From Macrococcus bovicus (GTDB taxonomy: Bacteria > Bacillota > Bacilli > Staphylococcales > Staphylococcaceae): a stretch of 64,000 nt of DNA. The notes beneath the pieces are model-generated. The model saw only the letters and a list, made by a program, of their open reading frames with translations, had not been told where the DNA came from and searched no databases. The position numbers and the translations under genes were made by a program. Positions 56,362 to 64,000 of this stretch are shown here, one piece after another (position 1 is the stretch's first letter; every line of letters starts with the position of its first letter). Location of the stretch: NCBI RefSeq assembly GCF_004359575.1, contig NZ_SCWF01000002.1:152991-216990 (forward strand). Direction: 5' to 3'.

Positions 56362-57099
56362 ATGGAAGCACGCTTTTTCACAGATGTAGGGCATACCCGT
56401 GACCATAATGAGGATGCAGGGGGCATCCTGACCAATCATACTGGCCAGCAGCTGCTGATTGTCTGTGATGGCATGGGGGGGCATAACAGCGGGGAAGTGG
56501 CGAGTCATTTTGTGGCTACTCGTCTGAAAGAAATCTTTGAACAGGAAAATCTGATTGAATTCAATCAGGCGGAAGAGTGGCTGAAAAATAGAATCGCTGA
56601 GATTAATCGTGAATTATATGATAAGGGTCAGCATGAAATAGCCAATCAGGGCATGGGCACCACCCTTGTCGCAGCCCTGCTGTTTGACAAGAAAGTGGTC
56701 GTTGCGAATGTCGGAGATTCCCGCAGCTACCTCATCAATGACCGCGAGATGCGTCAGCTGACGATTGATCACACGTTTGTTCAGCATCTGGTGATGGCGG
56801 GGGAGCTGACGAAAGAAGAAGCAGCTACCCATCCTCAGCGTAACATCATTACTAAAGTGATCGGCACAGACCGGACAGTGATTCCTGATATCTTTACATT
56901 TCCGCTGACGCGTTATGACTATCTGCTGCTGTCATCAGATGGTCTGACAGATTATGTGCCGGAAAATCAGGTGCATGACATCATCATGCAGGAAGAGCCA
57001 TTAGCAGAGAAAGGTGAACGGCTGATCAACCTGGCACTCGAGAGTGAAGTCAGGGACAATGTCTCATTTGTGCTTTGTAAGCTCGGGGGTGTGTTTTAA
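56362..57099 (+). CDS. prpC: PP2C-type serine/threonine phosphatase (Stp/PrpC)
   Basis: 245 residues from the ATG at 56362, five bases after rlmN. The PPM metal motifs are in order: TDVGHTRDHNEDA, LLIVCDGMGGHNSGEVAS, NVGDSRSYLI, SSDGLTDYV and SEVRDNVSFVL. It dephosphorylates PrkC and its substrates. ACGAGGT is seven bases upstream. The stop overlaps the prkC ATG by one base, so phosphatase and kinase are made together. Confidence 0.95.
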   Translation: MEARFFTDVGHTRDHNEDAGGILTNHTGQQLLIVCDGMGGHNSGEVASHFVATRLKEIFEQENLIEFNQAEEWLKNRIAEINRELYDKGQHEIANQGMGTTLVAALLFDKKVVVANVGDSRSYLINDREMRQLTIDHTFVQHLVMAGELTKEEAATHPQRNIITKVIGTDRTVIPDIFTFPLTRYDYLLLSSDGLTDYVPENQVHDIIMQEEPLAEKGERLINLALESEVRDNVSFVLCKLGGVF

Positions 57100-59069
57100 T
57101 GCTTGGCCATATCATCAGTGAGCGTTATCATCTGACCAAACTGATCGGCGGCGGTGGTGCAAGCCAGGTTTATCTGGCAGATGACCTTATTTTGGAGCAG
57201 CAGGTGGCGGTCAAAGTCATCACTATCCCCGCACATGATAAAGAGCGTGCAGTTCAACGTTTTGAGCGCGAGGTCGAGAATGCGACGACGTTAAGCCATC
57301 CCAATATTGTCAAAGTGCTCGATGTGGATGAGGACGACTATCATTATTACTTAGTCATGGAATATATTGACGGTCCGACACTGTCTGATTACATTCAGGA
57401 GAAGGGCCGGCTGTCTGTTGAAGAAGCAGTCTACTTCACGAAGCAGGTTCTGCGAGGCATCGGTCATGCGCACCAGCATATGATCATTCACCGTGACATT
57501 AAGCCGCAGAATATCCTGATGACCCATGATCAGATTCTGAAAATCACGGATTTCGGTATCGCACGTGTACTGAGTGAGACCGCGATGACACAGACGAATC
57601 ACATCATGGGCTCCGTCCATTATTTATCGCCGGAACAAGCGAAAGGTAAAGCGATCGATGAATCTTCTGATATTTATGCGATAGGCGTGGTTCTCTATGA
57701 AATGCTGACAGGTAAGCCGCCTTTTGAAGGTGAATCGGCCGTAAGTATTGCCATCAAGCAGATACAGGAAGCGTTGCCCCTTGTCACTGAGGTGCGGGAT
57801 GATGTGCCGCAAAGCCTGGAAAACGTCATCATCAAAGCGACGATGAAGGAGAAATATAGCCGTTACCGTACAACCGATGAGATGTACAGCGACCTCGCGA
57901 CTGTGCTGGATGAAAAGCGCAGGGAAGAAGCGCGGTACACCGTAATAGAGGACAAGACGATGGTCATGCCGGCTGTGCAGACAGACAGCGGAAGTGAACG
58001 TGCGGAACCGAAGAAGAAAAACCGTTTTCTGCTGCTGTTTCTTCCACTGCTGCTCCTCCTGATTTTAGGGGGGATGGCCGTGTATCTGTTCATGCCTAAA
58101 ACAAGTTTTGTCCCTGACATCACCGGCCGGCAGCTGAGTGATGGCGTGAAGTTGCTGGAAAAGGAGCATCTCCGCAAAGGTCGTGTCATCAATGAGTTCT
58201 CTGAACAGTACGAAGACGGGATGATTATTTCGGCAAATCCGTCTGACGGAGAGAAGGTCAAGGAATTCACTAAAATCAACCTCGTGGTCTCTAAAGGCAG
58301 GGAGACATTCCGCATCAAGAACTACATAGGTCAGAATATTGAAACCGTCAAAGAAAAACTCTATAAGGCAGGTTTCAATAAAGTGAAGGTCCAGGAAGTG
58401 GAGAGCGACAAGGCTGTCGGTGACATTCTCAGTCAGAATCTTGCTGAAGGAGAAGAGGTGGAACCGGCGAAGGCGACGATGGAGCTGAAAGTTTCTAAAG
58501 GTCATGATGATATCTATATGAATGACTACCGCGGACAGGATTATCAGTCGGTCAAGGAACAGCTGGAAGCGCAGGGCTTTAATGTGAAAATCAGTGGTGA
58601 GAGCTATGATGCCGAGGTTGAGGCAGGCCATATCCTCAGTCAGAGTGCTCTGAATTTAGCGTTGCCGTATGGTTCAACGGTTAGTTTTGAGCTGTCTAAA
58701 GGTAAAAAGCCGGAAAGTGAAGAGCCGACGACAGAAGAACCGACGACAGAAGAGCCGACGACAGAAGAGCCGACGACAGAAGATCAGTCAGACGACTCTG
58801 CAGCTATGATTAAAAACTATACCTCAACGGTCATCGTTCCATACGGCGGTAGTTTCGAAGGTCCGACAAGCGGCAAGGCCCAGCTTATAGAAATCTATGT
58901 CGAGGATAAAAATCATCAGCTGACCGATGTTTACCAGACCATTTCAACGAGCAACAACCAGACCGTGACGATTCCGATGATCATAGAAGAAGGCAAGGCC
59001 GGTCGTTATGTCATCAAGATTAACGGCAAGACCTTTGAAAAAGAAACCATCGACTATGATGACATTTAA
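57099..59069 (+). CDS. prkC: PASTA-domain serine/threonine kinase (PrkC/Stk1)
   Basis: 656 residues. The N-terminal kinase has the glycine loop LIGGGGASQVY, VAVKV with the ATP lysine near 39, HRDIKPQNIL and KITDFGIAR. A membrane helix lies at about 309-331. Three extracellular PASTA domains follow (about 337-400, 403-470, 472-538), then a TTEEP repeat and a C-terminal extracellular domain of about 110 residues. It senses muropeptides or lipid II and regulates wall metabolism and virulence in staphylococci. Terminator at 59083-59125. Confidence 0.96.
   Translation: MLGHIISERYHLTKLIGGGGASQVYLADDLILEQQVAVKVITIPAHDKERAVQRFEREVENATTLSHPNIVKVLDVDEDDYHYYLVMEYIDGPTLSDYIQEKGRLSVEEAVYFTKQVLRGIGHAHQHMIIHRDIKPQNILMTHDQILKITDFGIARVLSETAMTQTNHIMGSVHYLSPEQAKGKAIDESSDIYAIGVVLYEMLTGKPPFEGESAVSIAIKQIQEALPLVTEVRDDVPQSLENVIIKATMKEKYSRYRTTDEMYSDLATVLDEKRREEARYTVIEDKTMVMPAVQTDSGSERAEPKKKNRFLLLFLPLLLLLILGGMAVYLFMPKTSFVPDITGRQLSDGVKLLEKEHLRKGRVINEFSEQYEDGMIISANPSDGEKVKEFTKINLVVSKGRETFRIKNYIGQNIETVKEKLYKAGFNKVKVQEVESDKAVGDILSQNLAEGEEVEPAKATMELKVSKGHDDIYMNDYRGQDYQSVKEQLEAQGFNVKISGESYDAEVEAGHILSQSALNLALPYGSTVSFELSKGKKPESEEPTTEEPTTEEPTTEEPTTEDQSDDSAAMIKNYTSTVIVPYGGSFEGPTSGKAQLIEIYVEDKNHQLTDVYQTISTSNNQTVTIPMIIEEGKAGRYVIKINGKTFEKETIDYDDI
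58719..58778 (+). repeat. In-frame 15-bp tandem repeat in prkC (four units)
   Basis: Four direct copies of GARGARCCGACGACA encode four EEPTT pentapeptides in the extracellular linker after the third PASTA domain, then GAAGATCAG follows. As the unit is five codons, copy changes keep the frame. Confidence 0.95.
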
Positions 59070-59082
59070 AAGAGCTTGATCA

Positions 59083-59125
59083 AGCCATGCTTTTAGCTTC
59101 CGCAGCTAATCGCATGGTTTTTTTG
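59083..59125 (+). terminator. Terminator after prkC
   Basis: AAGCCATGC (59083-59091) pairs with GCATGGTTT (59113-59121), with an inner stem TTAGCT/AGCTAA, a five-base loop, and a T run to 59125. Confidence 0.88.
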
Positions 59126-59200
59126 TATTTTTAATCGATGTCATGCGTTAAAAGGTCTGTTTAAGGGTAGTAAATGATTGTGAGAAGATGGGGGGCAGCC

Positions 59201-60109
59201 ATGTATGAATACGTAACAATATTTAAGAAAGTGAGATCCATTCTTGAAGAACTTGGATTGAAAGACGATATGGTGAGTGAGAACTATCAATCCGTCTTTA
59301 ACAAGCTCAATCCAAATCCTTTCACTTTTCAGCAGGTAATGGTTGATTACCTTGCCGAATTCAATCTGAAGTCGCTGGATTTTGTCGATCAGCGGGACTG
59401 GTCGAGCGGCATTCGCGTCAGAAGAAAGGGCGATGTGCTGGTCGTGACAGCAGTCACGGCAGACAGAAGATTTGTGGTCGGCGACTGTATCACTCATTTA
59501 TCAGGCGATGCGATTCCGCTGCTTGGTGAACGCTATCAGAAGCTATTGTTCAATGAGAGAGCAGACAGGCAGGACTGGCATCCTATTCTGAAGAAGCAGC
59601 ATGAAGCAACGGTGCTGCGCGGTGACCAGATTTATACGTTTGATCTGAAGGCGTTTGAAGAAGACGGGACGGCAGAAGTTTTTGCACGTGAAGGCTATAC
59701 GGAGATCATCGTGCATCACATCAGACACCTGTATCAGCTGGAAGCTGGTAAAGAGCCGCTGCTGATTGATCTGCGGGATGCTTACGGGGTGATACCTGAA
59801 GAACGCATCAATGTTCTGGCTGAGCGATTCTCAGAAGCCGTGTTCATCGTTGACGCGATGACTAAAGGCAGTGCTGAACGTCTGGTCTCTCAGATAAATA
59901 AGCGTCAGCTGGTCGGTCAGGAGACTTACGGCCAGGCTGGACGGCTCTACAAACAGTCTTTAGGGGAACAGTTCTTCATTTACTCTGAAGGTAAAGATAT
60001 GACGGTAATCCCGGAGACTGTGGTAGAATTGAACTATGAGACAGATATTGGCAGTGATACTGCCATTCATTTACTAACACAACATGAAGGGGGCAATATT
60101 TATGGCTAA
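59201..60109 (+). CDS. S41 (C-terminal processing) peptidase-like protein, probably catalytically inactive
   Basis: 302 residues from the ATG at 59201; an in-frame ATG at 59174 would add nine. There is no signal peptide, unlike most S41 proteases, so it is probably cytoplasmic. A short PDZ-like segment (VVGDCITHLSGDAIPLLG) is near residue 90. The S41 core shows LLIDLRDAYG near 190, and GSAERLV and ETYGQAG near 223-247. In active S41 enzymes the last motif is TFGKG with the catalytic lysine; here Gln245 takes its place, and the usual SASE serine motif is reduced to GSAE. It overlaps the P450 gene by eight bases and carries its ribosome site. Family call moderate; loss of activity is inferred. 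Confidence 0.6.
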   Translation: MYEYVTIFKKVRSILEELGLKDDMVSENYQSVFNKLNPNPFTFQQVMVDYLAEFNLKSLDFVDQRDWSSGIRVRRKGDVLVVTAVTADRRFVVGDCITHLSGDAIPLLGERYQKLLFNERADRQDWHPILKKQHEATVLRGDQIYTFDLKAFEEDGTAEVFAREGYTEIIVHHIRHLYQLEAGKEPLLIDLRDAYGVIPEERINVLAERFSEAVFIVDAMTKGSAERLVSQINKRQLVGQETYGQAGRLYKQSLGEQFFIYSEGKDMTVIPETVVELNYETDIGSDTAIHLLTQHEGGNIYG

Positions 60110-61382
60110 ACGTATGCCGAAAGTTAAAGGGCTCGATCAAACACTCACTGTATTAAAAGAAGGTTATGAATTTATACCGAACCGCACAAGAAAACTGAAT
60201 ACAAATGTCTTTGAAATACGTATTCTTGGCGGTAAGAAAGCGGTTGTCATCAGCGGTAAAGAAGCGGCTGAATTATTCTATGACAATGACAAGACTGAGC
60301 GGGCGGGGACACTGCCGAAACGACTGGTCAAAACATTGTTCGGTAAAGGTGCGATCCATACCACGACAGGCGATAAACATAAAAACAGAAAATCCTTATT
60401 CATGTCCCTTATGACAGACAACAACCTTGAGTATCTGCGCAAACTGACGCGCAACTACTGGTTTGAAGATACTGCACGTCTTCAGGCGATGGACCAGACG
60501 AATGTCTACCAGGAGGCTACGCTTGTATTGCTGAAAATAGGTTTCCGTTTTGCGGATGTCCCATTCGATACGCCGGAGCGGATGGAGCAGTATGCGAAGG
60601 ATATGAATGCGATGGTTGATTCCTTCGGCTCTATCGGCACGGCTTATACAGGTTACCGCCGTGCACTGAATGCGCGTGACCGTGTCGAGGATTACCTGGA
60701 GAAGCAGATCATCGCGACACGTAAAGGTAAACTTTTCCCTGAGGAAGGGTCAGGTCTATATGAATTCAGTCACTGGAAAGATATGAACGGCAAGCACATG
60801 GATTCACGTCTTGCGGCAGTGGATCTGATGAATACGATTCGTCCGCTTGTAGCGATCAACCGCTTCATCTCCTTCGGTGTACTGGCGATGCACGAATATC
60901 CGGGTGAACGTGCACGCGTCGCTCAGAATGATAACAGCTATGCTTACAAATTTGCACAGGAAGTCCGTCGTTATTATCCATTCGTGCCGTTCCTGCCAGG
61001 TAAAGCGAAGCAGAACATCACCTTCGAAGGCTATAAGATTGACAAAGATACCATGCTGATCCTGGATATCTTCGGCACACTTCACAGTGAATCATTATGG
61101 GAGAATGCGGAACAGTTCTATCCGGAACGTTTCGAGAACTGGGACGGCAGTCCATTCGATCTCATTCCTCAAGGCGGAGGCGATTACTATACCAACCACC
61201 GCTGTGCGGGTGAGTGGATGACCATCATCATTATGGAAGAAACGATGAAATACTTTGCCCGGGAAATCCAGTATGATGTACCGCCGCAGGACTTCACTGT
61301 AGATCGCACTAAATTACCGGGCCAGATCAACAGCGGCATGATTATTGAGAATATCCGCAATAATTTTGACCGTCGTCGTTAA
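60102..61382 (+). CDS. oleT: CYP152 cytochrome P450 of OleT type: predicted terminal-olefin-forming fatty acid decarboxylase
   Basis: 426 residues of the CYP152 peroxygenase family, very close to OleT of Jeotgalicoccus in length and in long shared stretches. The heme ligand is Cys368 in NHRCAGEWM, Arg247 in NTIRPLVAINRF is the carboxylate-binding arginine, and TLFGKGAIHT gives Phe80 and His86. OleT uses His85 where Bacillus CYP152A has glutamine. These enzymes use hydrogen peroxide with fatty acids; OleT makes 1-alkenes plus some hydroxy acids. Start at the ATG with AAGGGGG upstream; a longer reading from 60084 is rejected. Product not proved by sequence alone. Confidence 0.9.
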   Translation: MAKRMPKVKGLDQTLTVLKEGYEFIPNRTRKLNTNVFEIRILGGKKAVVISGKEAAELFYDNDKTERAGTLPKRLVKTLFGKGAIHTTTGDKHKNRKSLFMSLMTDNNLEYLRKLTRNYWFEDTARLQAMDQTNVYQEATLVLLKIGFRFADVPFDTPERMEQYAKDMNAMVDSFGSIGTAYTGYRRALNARDRVEDYLEKQIIATRKGKLFPEEGSGLYEFSHWKDMNGKHMDSRLAAVDLMNTIRPLVAINRFISFGVLAMHEYPGERARVAQNDNSYAYKFAQEVRRYYPFVPFLPGKAKQNITFEGYKIDKDTMLILDIFGTLHSESLWENAEQFYPERFENWDGSPFDLIPQGGGDYYTNHRCAGEWMTIIIMEETMKYFAREIQYDVPPQDFTVDRTKLPGQINSGMIIENIRNNFDRRR

Positions 61383-61388
61383 TAAAAA

Positions 61389-61418
61389 AATCCGCAAACT
61401 TCTGTTTGCGGATTTTTT
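61389..61418. terminator. Bidirectional terminator between P450 and rhodanese genes
   Basis: An 11-bp stem AATCCGCAAAC (61389-61399) and GTTTGCGGATT (61404-61414) with four-base loop. The seven A's at its left give a T-run for the minus strand gene; the right T-run serves the P450 gene. Confidence 0.93.
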
Positions 61419-61724
61419 TTATTGCTCTATTTCACCTTGCCAGCTGTCCATGCCGCCTTCAACATTCGTGACATCATATCCTAGATCATGCAGATAATGT
61501 GCAGCTTTCTCTGAACGCATTCCGCGCTGACAGATGACATAATAGCTTGTGTCTTTCTTCAGTGAGTCTGCGCGTTCTGAAAGCTCCGATAAAGGATAGT
61601 TAAATGATTCTTTGATATGCCCGGCAGCATATTCCTCTTTCTCCCGGACATCTAAGACCACATCGTCTGTCCCGACTTGCAGCGCTTCTTGCAATGCAGC
61701 TGCTGTAACTGATTTTAATGTCAA
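61419..61724 (-). CDS. Rhodanese-domain sulfurtransferase (TTG start)
   Basis: 101 residues, a single rhodanese domain. VLDVREKEEYAAGHIKES is the first conserved block and YVICQRGMRSEKAA holds the active-site cysteine. It transfers sulfur through a persulfide; the physiological acceptor is unknown. The start is TTG at 61724, because AGAGGTGA lies five bases upstream on the minus strand. A longer ATG start at 61808 would run back through the promoter region and encode an unconserved tail. Convergent with the P450 gene. Confidence 0.88.
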   Translation of the reverse strand: MTLKSVTAAALQEALQVGTDDVVLDVREKEEYAAGHIKESFNYPLSELSERADSLKKDTSYYVICQRGMRSEKAAHYLHDLGYDVTNVEGGMDSWQGEIEQ

Positions 61725-61800
61725 CTTGATCACCTCTTTAAAATATTGTGTTGCTATAATATTATACCCTGATGGGTTCAGCATTATCCAAAAAAGGGGA

Positions 61801-61829
61801 TTGAACATTGTTTGTGCTAGGCGTATGAT
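61801..61829 (+). promoter_or_regulatory. Promoter of kup
   Basis: TTGAAC (61801-61806), 17 bases, TATGAT (61824-61829). The kup ATG follows 36 bases later with ACGAGGT upstream. Confidence 0.75.
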
Positions 61830-61865
61830 ATGGAAGTCATTTAAATTGTATAAACGAGGTCTACT

Positions 61866-63869
61866 ATGAAAACAGAAAATACAGGCAACCGTTTTAAACT
61901 GGCAATGATGCTTGTCGCTATAGGAATTGTTTATGGTGATATCGGTACATCACCGCTTTACGTTATGAAGGCAGTGGTTGAGACGAACGGCGGCATGGAG
62001 GCGATGACAGAACGATATATTATCGGCTGTCTCTCACTCATCATCTGGACGATCACCCTGCTGACGACCATTAAATATGTGCTGATTGCCATGCGTGCAG
62101 ATAACCACGGCGAAGGAGGGATCTTCAGTCTCTACACGCTCGTGCGACAAAGACGGAGCTGGCTGATAGTGCCTGCTGTCATTGGAGGAGCAGCGTTACT
62201 TGCTGATGGTATTTTGACACCCGCTGTGACGGTGACATCTGCCATCGAAGGGATTCAGGAGATACCAGGTCTTAAAGACTCTGTTCTGTCTGAGCAGCGG
62301 TATATACTGGCGATTGTCATTGCGGTCATCACACTGGTTTTCTTTGCCCAGCGATTTGGCACGGGCAGTATCGGTAAGATCTTCGGACCCTTTATGTTCA
62401 TCTGGTTCAGTATGCTGGGTGTCTTCGGTATTATGAATATGACAGCTGACCTGTCTGTTCTAAGAGCGCTTAACCCGCTCTATGGTATCGAGATTCTATT
62501 CGATGACAGCAATAAGATGGGGCTGATGATCCTCGGCACTGTCTTCTTGGCGACAACGGGAGCAGAAGCCCTCTACTCGGATATGGGGCACGTCGGCAAA
62601 GGTGCCATCTACCGGACATGGCCATTTGTCAAACTGATGCTGTTGCTCAACTATTTCGGACAGTGTGCCTGGATAATCGGACGCATTAAGACGCACGATT
62701 TTAAAGCCGGGCAAGTCATCAACCCATTCTTCCAGATCATGCCTGAATCATTTATCTTTATCGGGGTTATGATTGCAACAGGCGCAGCCATCATCGCTTC
62801 TCAGGCGCTGATTTCGGGTTCATTCACTTTAGTATCGGAAGCGATCCACTTACGTCTGATGCCGAAGGTGGATATTAAATATCCTTCTACGATCAAAGGA
62901 CAGATGTATATTCCGTCTGTGACCTTCTTTGTCTGGCTGCTCTGTATCATGGTGGTGCTTTATTTCAAGACTTCTGTCCATATGGAGGCAGCATATGGTT
63001 TAAGTATCACGGTGACGATGATGATGTCGACTATCCTGCTCTGGCACTACTTGATCCAGAGAAAGCATCATGCAGCACTTGTGACGCTCGTAATCGGCTT
63101 CTTTCTCGTGCTTGAAGCGGCATTTTTCATCTCCAGTCTCGCGAAGTTTATGCACGGGGGTTATATCGCCGTTCTGATCTCTCTGGCCATCGCACTCCTG
63201 ATGGTGGTCTGGTACAAAGGTTATCAGATCAAGGACCGCAGAACATATGATATCAATATCGATCTCTTTAAAGGACAGCTTGAACAGCTGTCACATGATA
63301 AGCGGTTCCCGAAATATGCAACCAATCTCGTCTATCTCTCGACAACAGATGATATGAAAATGGCGGAAAAACAGATCTTTAAATCTGTTCTGGACGGCAT
63401 TCCGAAACGTGCCGATATCTACTGGATTGTCAACGTCAAGGTTTCTGACCAGCCCTTCCAGGTCAATTATCAGATAGAGGACTTCGGAACGAACAACGTC
63501 TTTAAAGTCCAGCTGATACTCGGTTTCAGGATGCATCAGAATGTCAATCTCTACATCAAGCAGATTGCAGCCAGAATGCTGAAGAATGGCTGTATACCGG
63601 AACAGCACCGTACTTACGGAACCAATCCGGCGCTCAGACTGGCTGATTTCACTTACATTATCCTGCAGGATGACCTGCCGATTGATGCGAAGATAGCATG
63701 GCGCGACCGCTTGATCATTGAGACGAAAATCTTTATCAAGAAGTTCACCGCATCACCGATACGCTGGTTTGAACTGCCGTCCAATGAAGTCCACTATGAG
63801 ACCATTCCTATTTCTATGCCGATCAATAAAGTACCGATGATCAAGCAGATTAAAAAGATGAAGAAATAA
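61866..63869 (+). CDS. kup: KUP-family potassium uptake transporter
   Basis: 667 residues. The N-terminal signature GIVYGDIGTSPLYVMKA is the Kup mark; it is followed by GGIFSLYTLVRQ and about 12 membrane helices to residue 460, then a cytoplasmic C-terminal domain of about 200 residues. Kup proteins take up K+ with protons. It has its own promoter, no partner gene, and lies between the rhodanese gene and an IS-like sequence. Full length, with no sign of truncation. Confidence 0.95.
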   Translation: MKTENTGNRFKLAMMLVAIGIVYGDIGTSPLYVMKAVVETNGGMEAMTERYIIGCLSLIIWTITLLTTIKYVLIAMRADNHGEGGIFSLYTLVRQRRSWLIVPAVIGGAALLADGILTPAVTVTSAIEGIQEIPGLKDSVLSEQRYILAIVIAVITLVFFAQRFGTGSIGKIFGPFMFIWFSMLGVFGIMNMTADLSVLRALNPLYGIEILFDDSNKMGLMILGTVFLATTGAEALYSDMGHVGKGAIYRTWPFVKLMLLLNYFGQCAWIIGRIKTHDFKAGQVINPFFQIMPESFIFIGVMIATGAAIIASQALISGSFTLVSEAIHLRLMPKVDIKYPSTIKGQMYIPSVTFFVWLLCIMVVLYFKTSVHMEAAYGLSITVTMMMSTILLWHYLIQRKHHAALVTLVIGFFLVLEAAFFISSLAKFMHGGYIAVLISLAIALLMVVWYKGYQIKDRRTYDINIDLFKGQLEQLSHDKRFPKYATNLVYLSTTDDMKMAEKQIFKSVLDGIPKRADIYWIVNVKVSDQPFQVNYQIEDFGTNNVFKVQLILGFRMHQNVNLYIKQIAARMLKNGCIPEQHRTYGTNPALRLADFTYIILQDDLPIDAKIAWRDRLIIETKIFIKKFTASPIRWFELPSNEVHYETIPISMPINKVPMIKQIKKMKK

Positions 63870-63872
63870 ATA

Positions 63873-64000
63873 AGAGTCTGGGACATAAATAACTAAATCT
63901 ACGATTTATATAATGACTCGAAAGAAAAACGGAAATTCCATTGAGGAATTTCCGTTTTTAAGTGCAAAAAAAGAAGCTCTCTTATATAATGTAGTCACCA
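63873..64000 (+). mobile_element. Probable end of an IS (IS1182-family-like) or its remnant, cut by window edge
   Basis: After kup comes AGAGTCTGGGACATAAAT (63873-63890), a sequence like those often seen in staphylococci at ends of IS1182-type elements and in solo copies. It is followed by a 15-bp hairpin, AAAAACGGAAATTCC (63925-63939) and GGAATTTCCGTTTTT (63945-63959), which could end transcription from outside. A TATAAT at 63985-63990 then points right, perhaps to a transposase beyond the edge. No transposase is in view. Confidence 0.4.
63925..63959. terminator. Terminator hairpin after kup / inside the IS-like end
   Basis: A perfect 15-bp stem with a five-base loop and T-run on both strands, so it can stop transcription from either side. 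Confidence 0.85.

Noticed and set aside
58065..58631. A 188-codon minus-strand open frame antisense to the PASTA domains of prkC
   Set aside because: The opposite strand encodes clear PASTA domains; the reverse frame has low-complexity F/L/H-rich composition typical of a shadow frame.

Overview
The window is core chromosome of a low-to-mid GC, non-sporulating Firmicute of the family Staphylococcaceae. The evidence is the gene order (rpmF-bshC-mraZ...divIVA-ileS-lspA-rluD-pyr, then rqcH/gmk...prkC), bacillithiol synthesis, a T-box before ileS, PyrR attenuators, and proteins such as RlmN, IleS and DivIVA that read very much like their staphylococcal counterparts. By eye the base composition is richer in GC than Staphylococcus. 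Together with a complete glycogen operon and an OleT-like P450, this points to Macrococcus (broad sense) or a near relative. That assignment is inference, not proof. No rRNA, tRNA, prophage or CRISPR array is visible.

Layout. 1-3090: the start of tmcAL (cut by the left edge), then yceD-rpmF and bshC. 3091-13135: the division and wall (dcw) cluster mraZ-rsmH-ftsL-pbpA-mraY-murD-divIB-ftsA-ftsZ. 13150-16694: the ylm/divIVA segment. 16700-19662: T-box and ileS. 19732-21145: lspA-rluD. 21191-32719: the whole UMP pathway, pyrR-pyrP-pyrB-pyrC-carA-carB-pyrK-pyrD-pyrF-pyrE, with two PyrR-type attenuators. 32731-33426: an unknown membrane protein. 33462-45403: a glycogen block, pulA-pgcA leftward and glgB-glgC-glgD-glgA-glgP rightward from one divergent control region, followed by a DUF454 gene. 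45817-46182: six perfect-period 61-bp tandem repeats, each with a hairpin. 46224-59125: rqcH (leftward), then gmk-rpoZ, coaBC-priA and def-fmt-rsmB-rlmN-prpC-prkC. 59201-61414: an S41-peptidase-like gene that has probably lost its catalytic residues, translationally coupled to a CYP152 P450 with the residues typical of OleT terminal-olefin-forming fatty acid decarboxylases. 61419-64000: a rhodanese, a Kup potassium transporter, and a sequence resembling the end of a staphylococcal IS element.

How it works together. Most of the window builds the cell (peptidoglycan precursors, septum assembly, translation and its quality control, pyrimidines). Accessory content is concentrated in three places: the glycogen block, which lies between a pyrE-linked gene and rqcH where staphylococcal core genes would be expected to be close together; the tandem repeat at its right junction; and the S41-like/P450 pair directly after prkC, where rsgA-rpe-thiN would be expected. 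The best candidates for something less described are the coupled S41-like pseudo-protease with the OleT-like P450, and the 61-bp hairpin repeat array.
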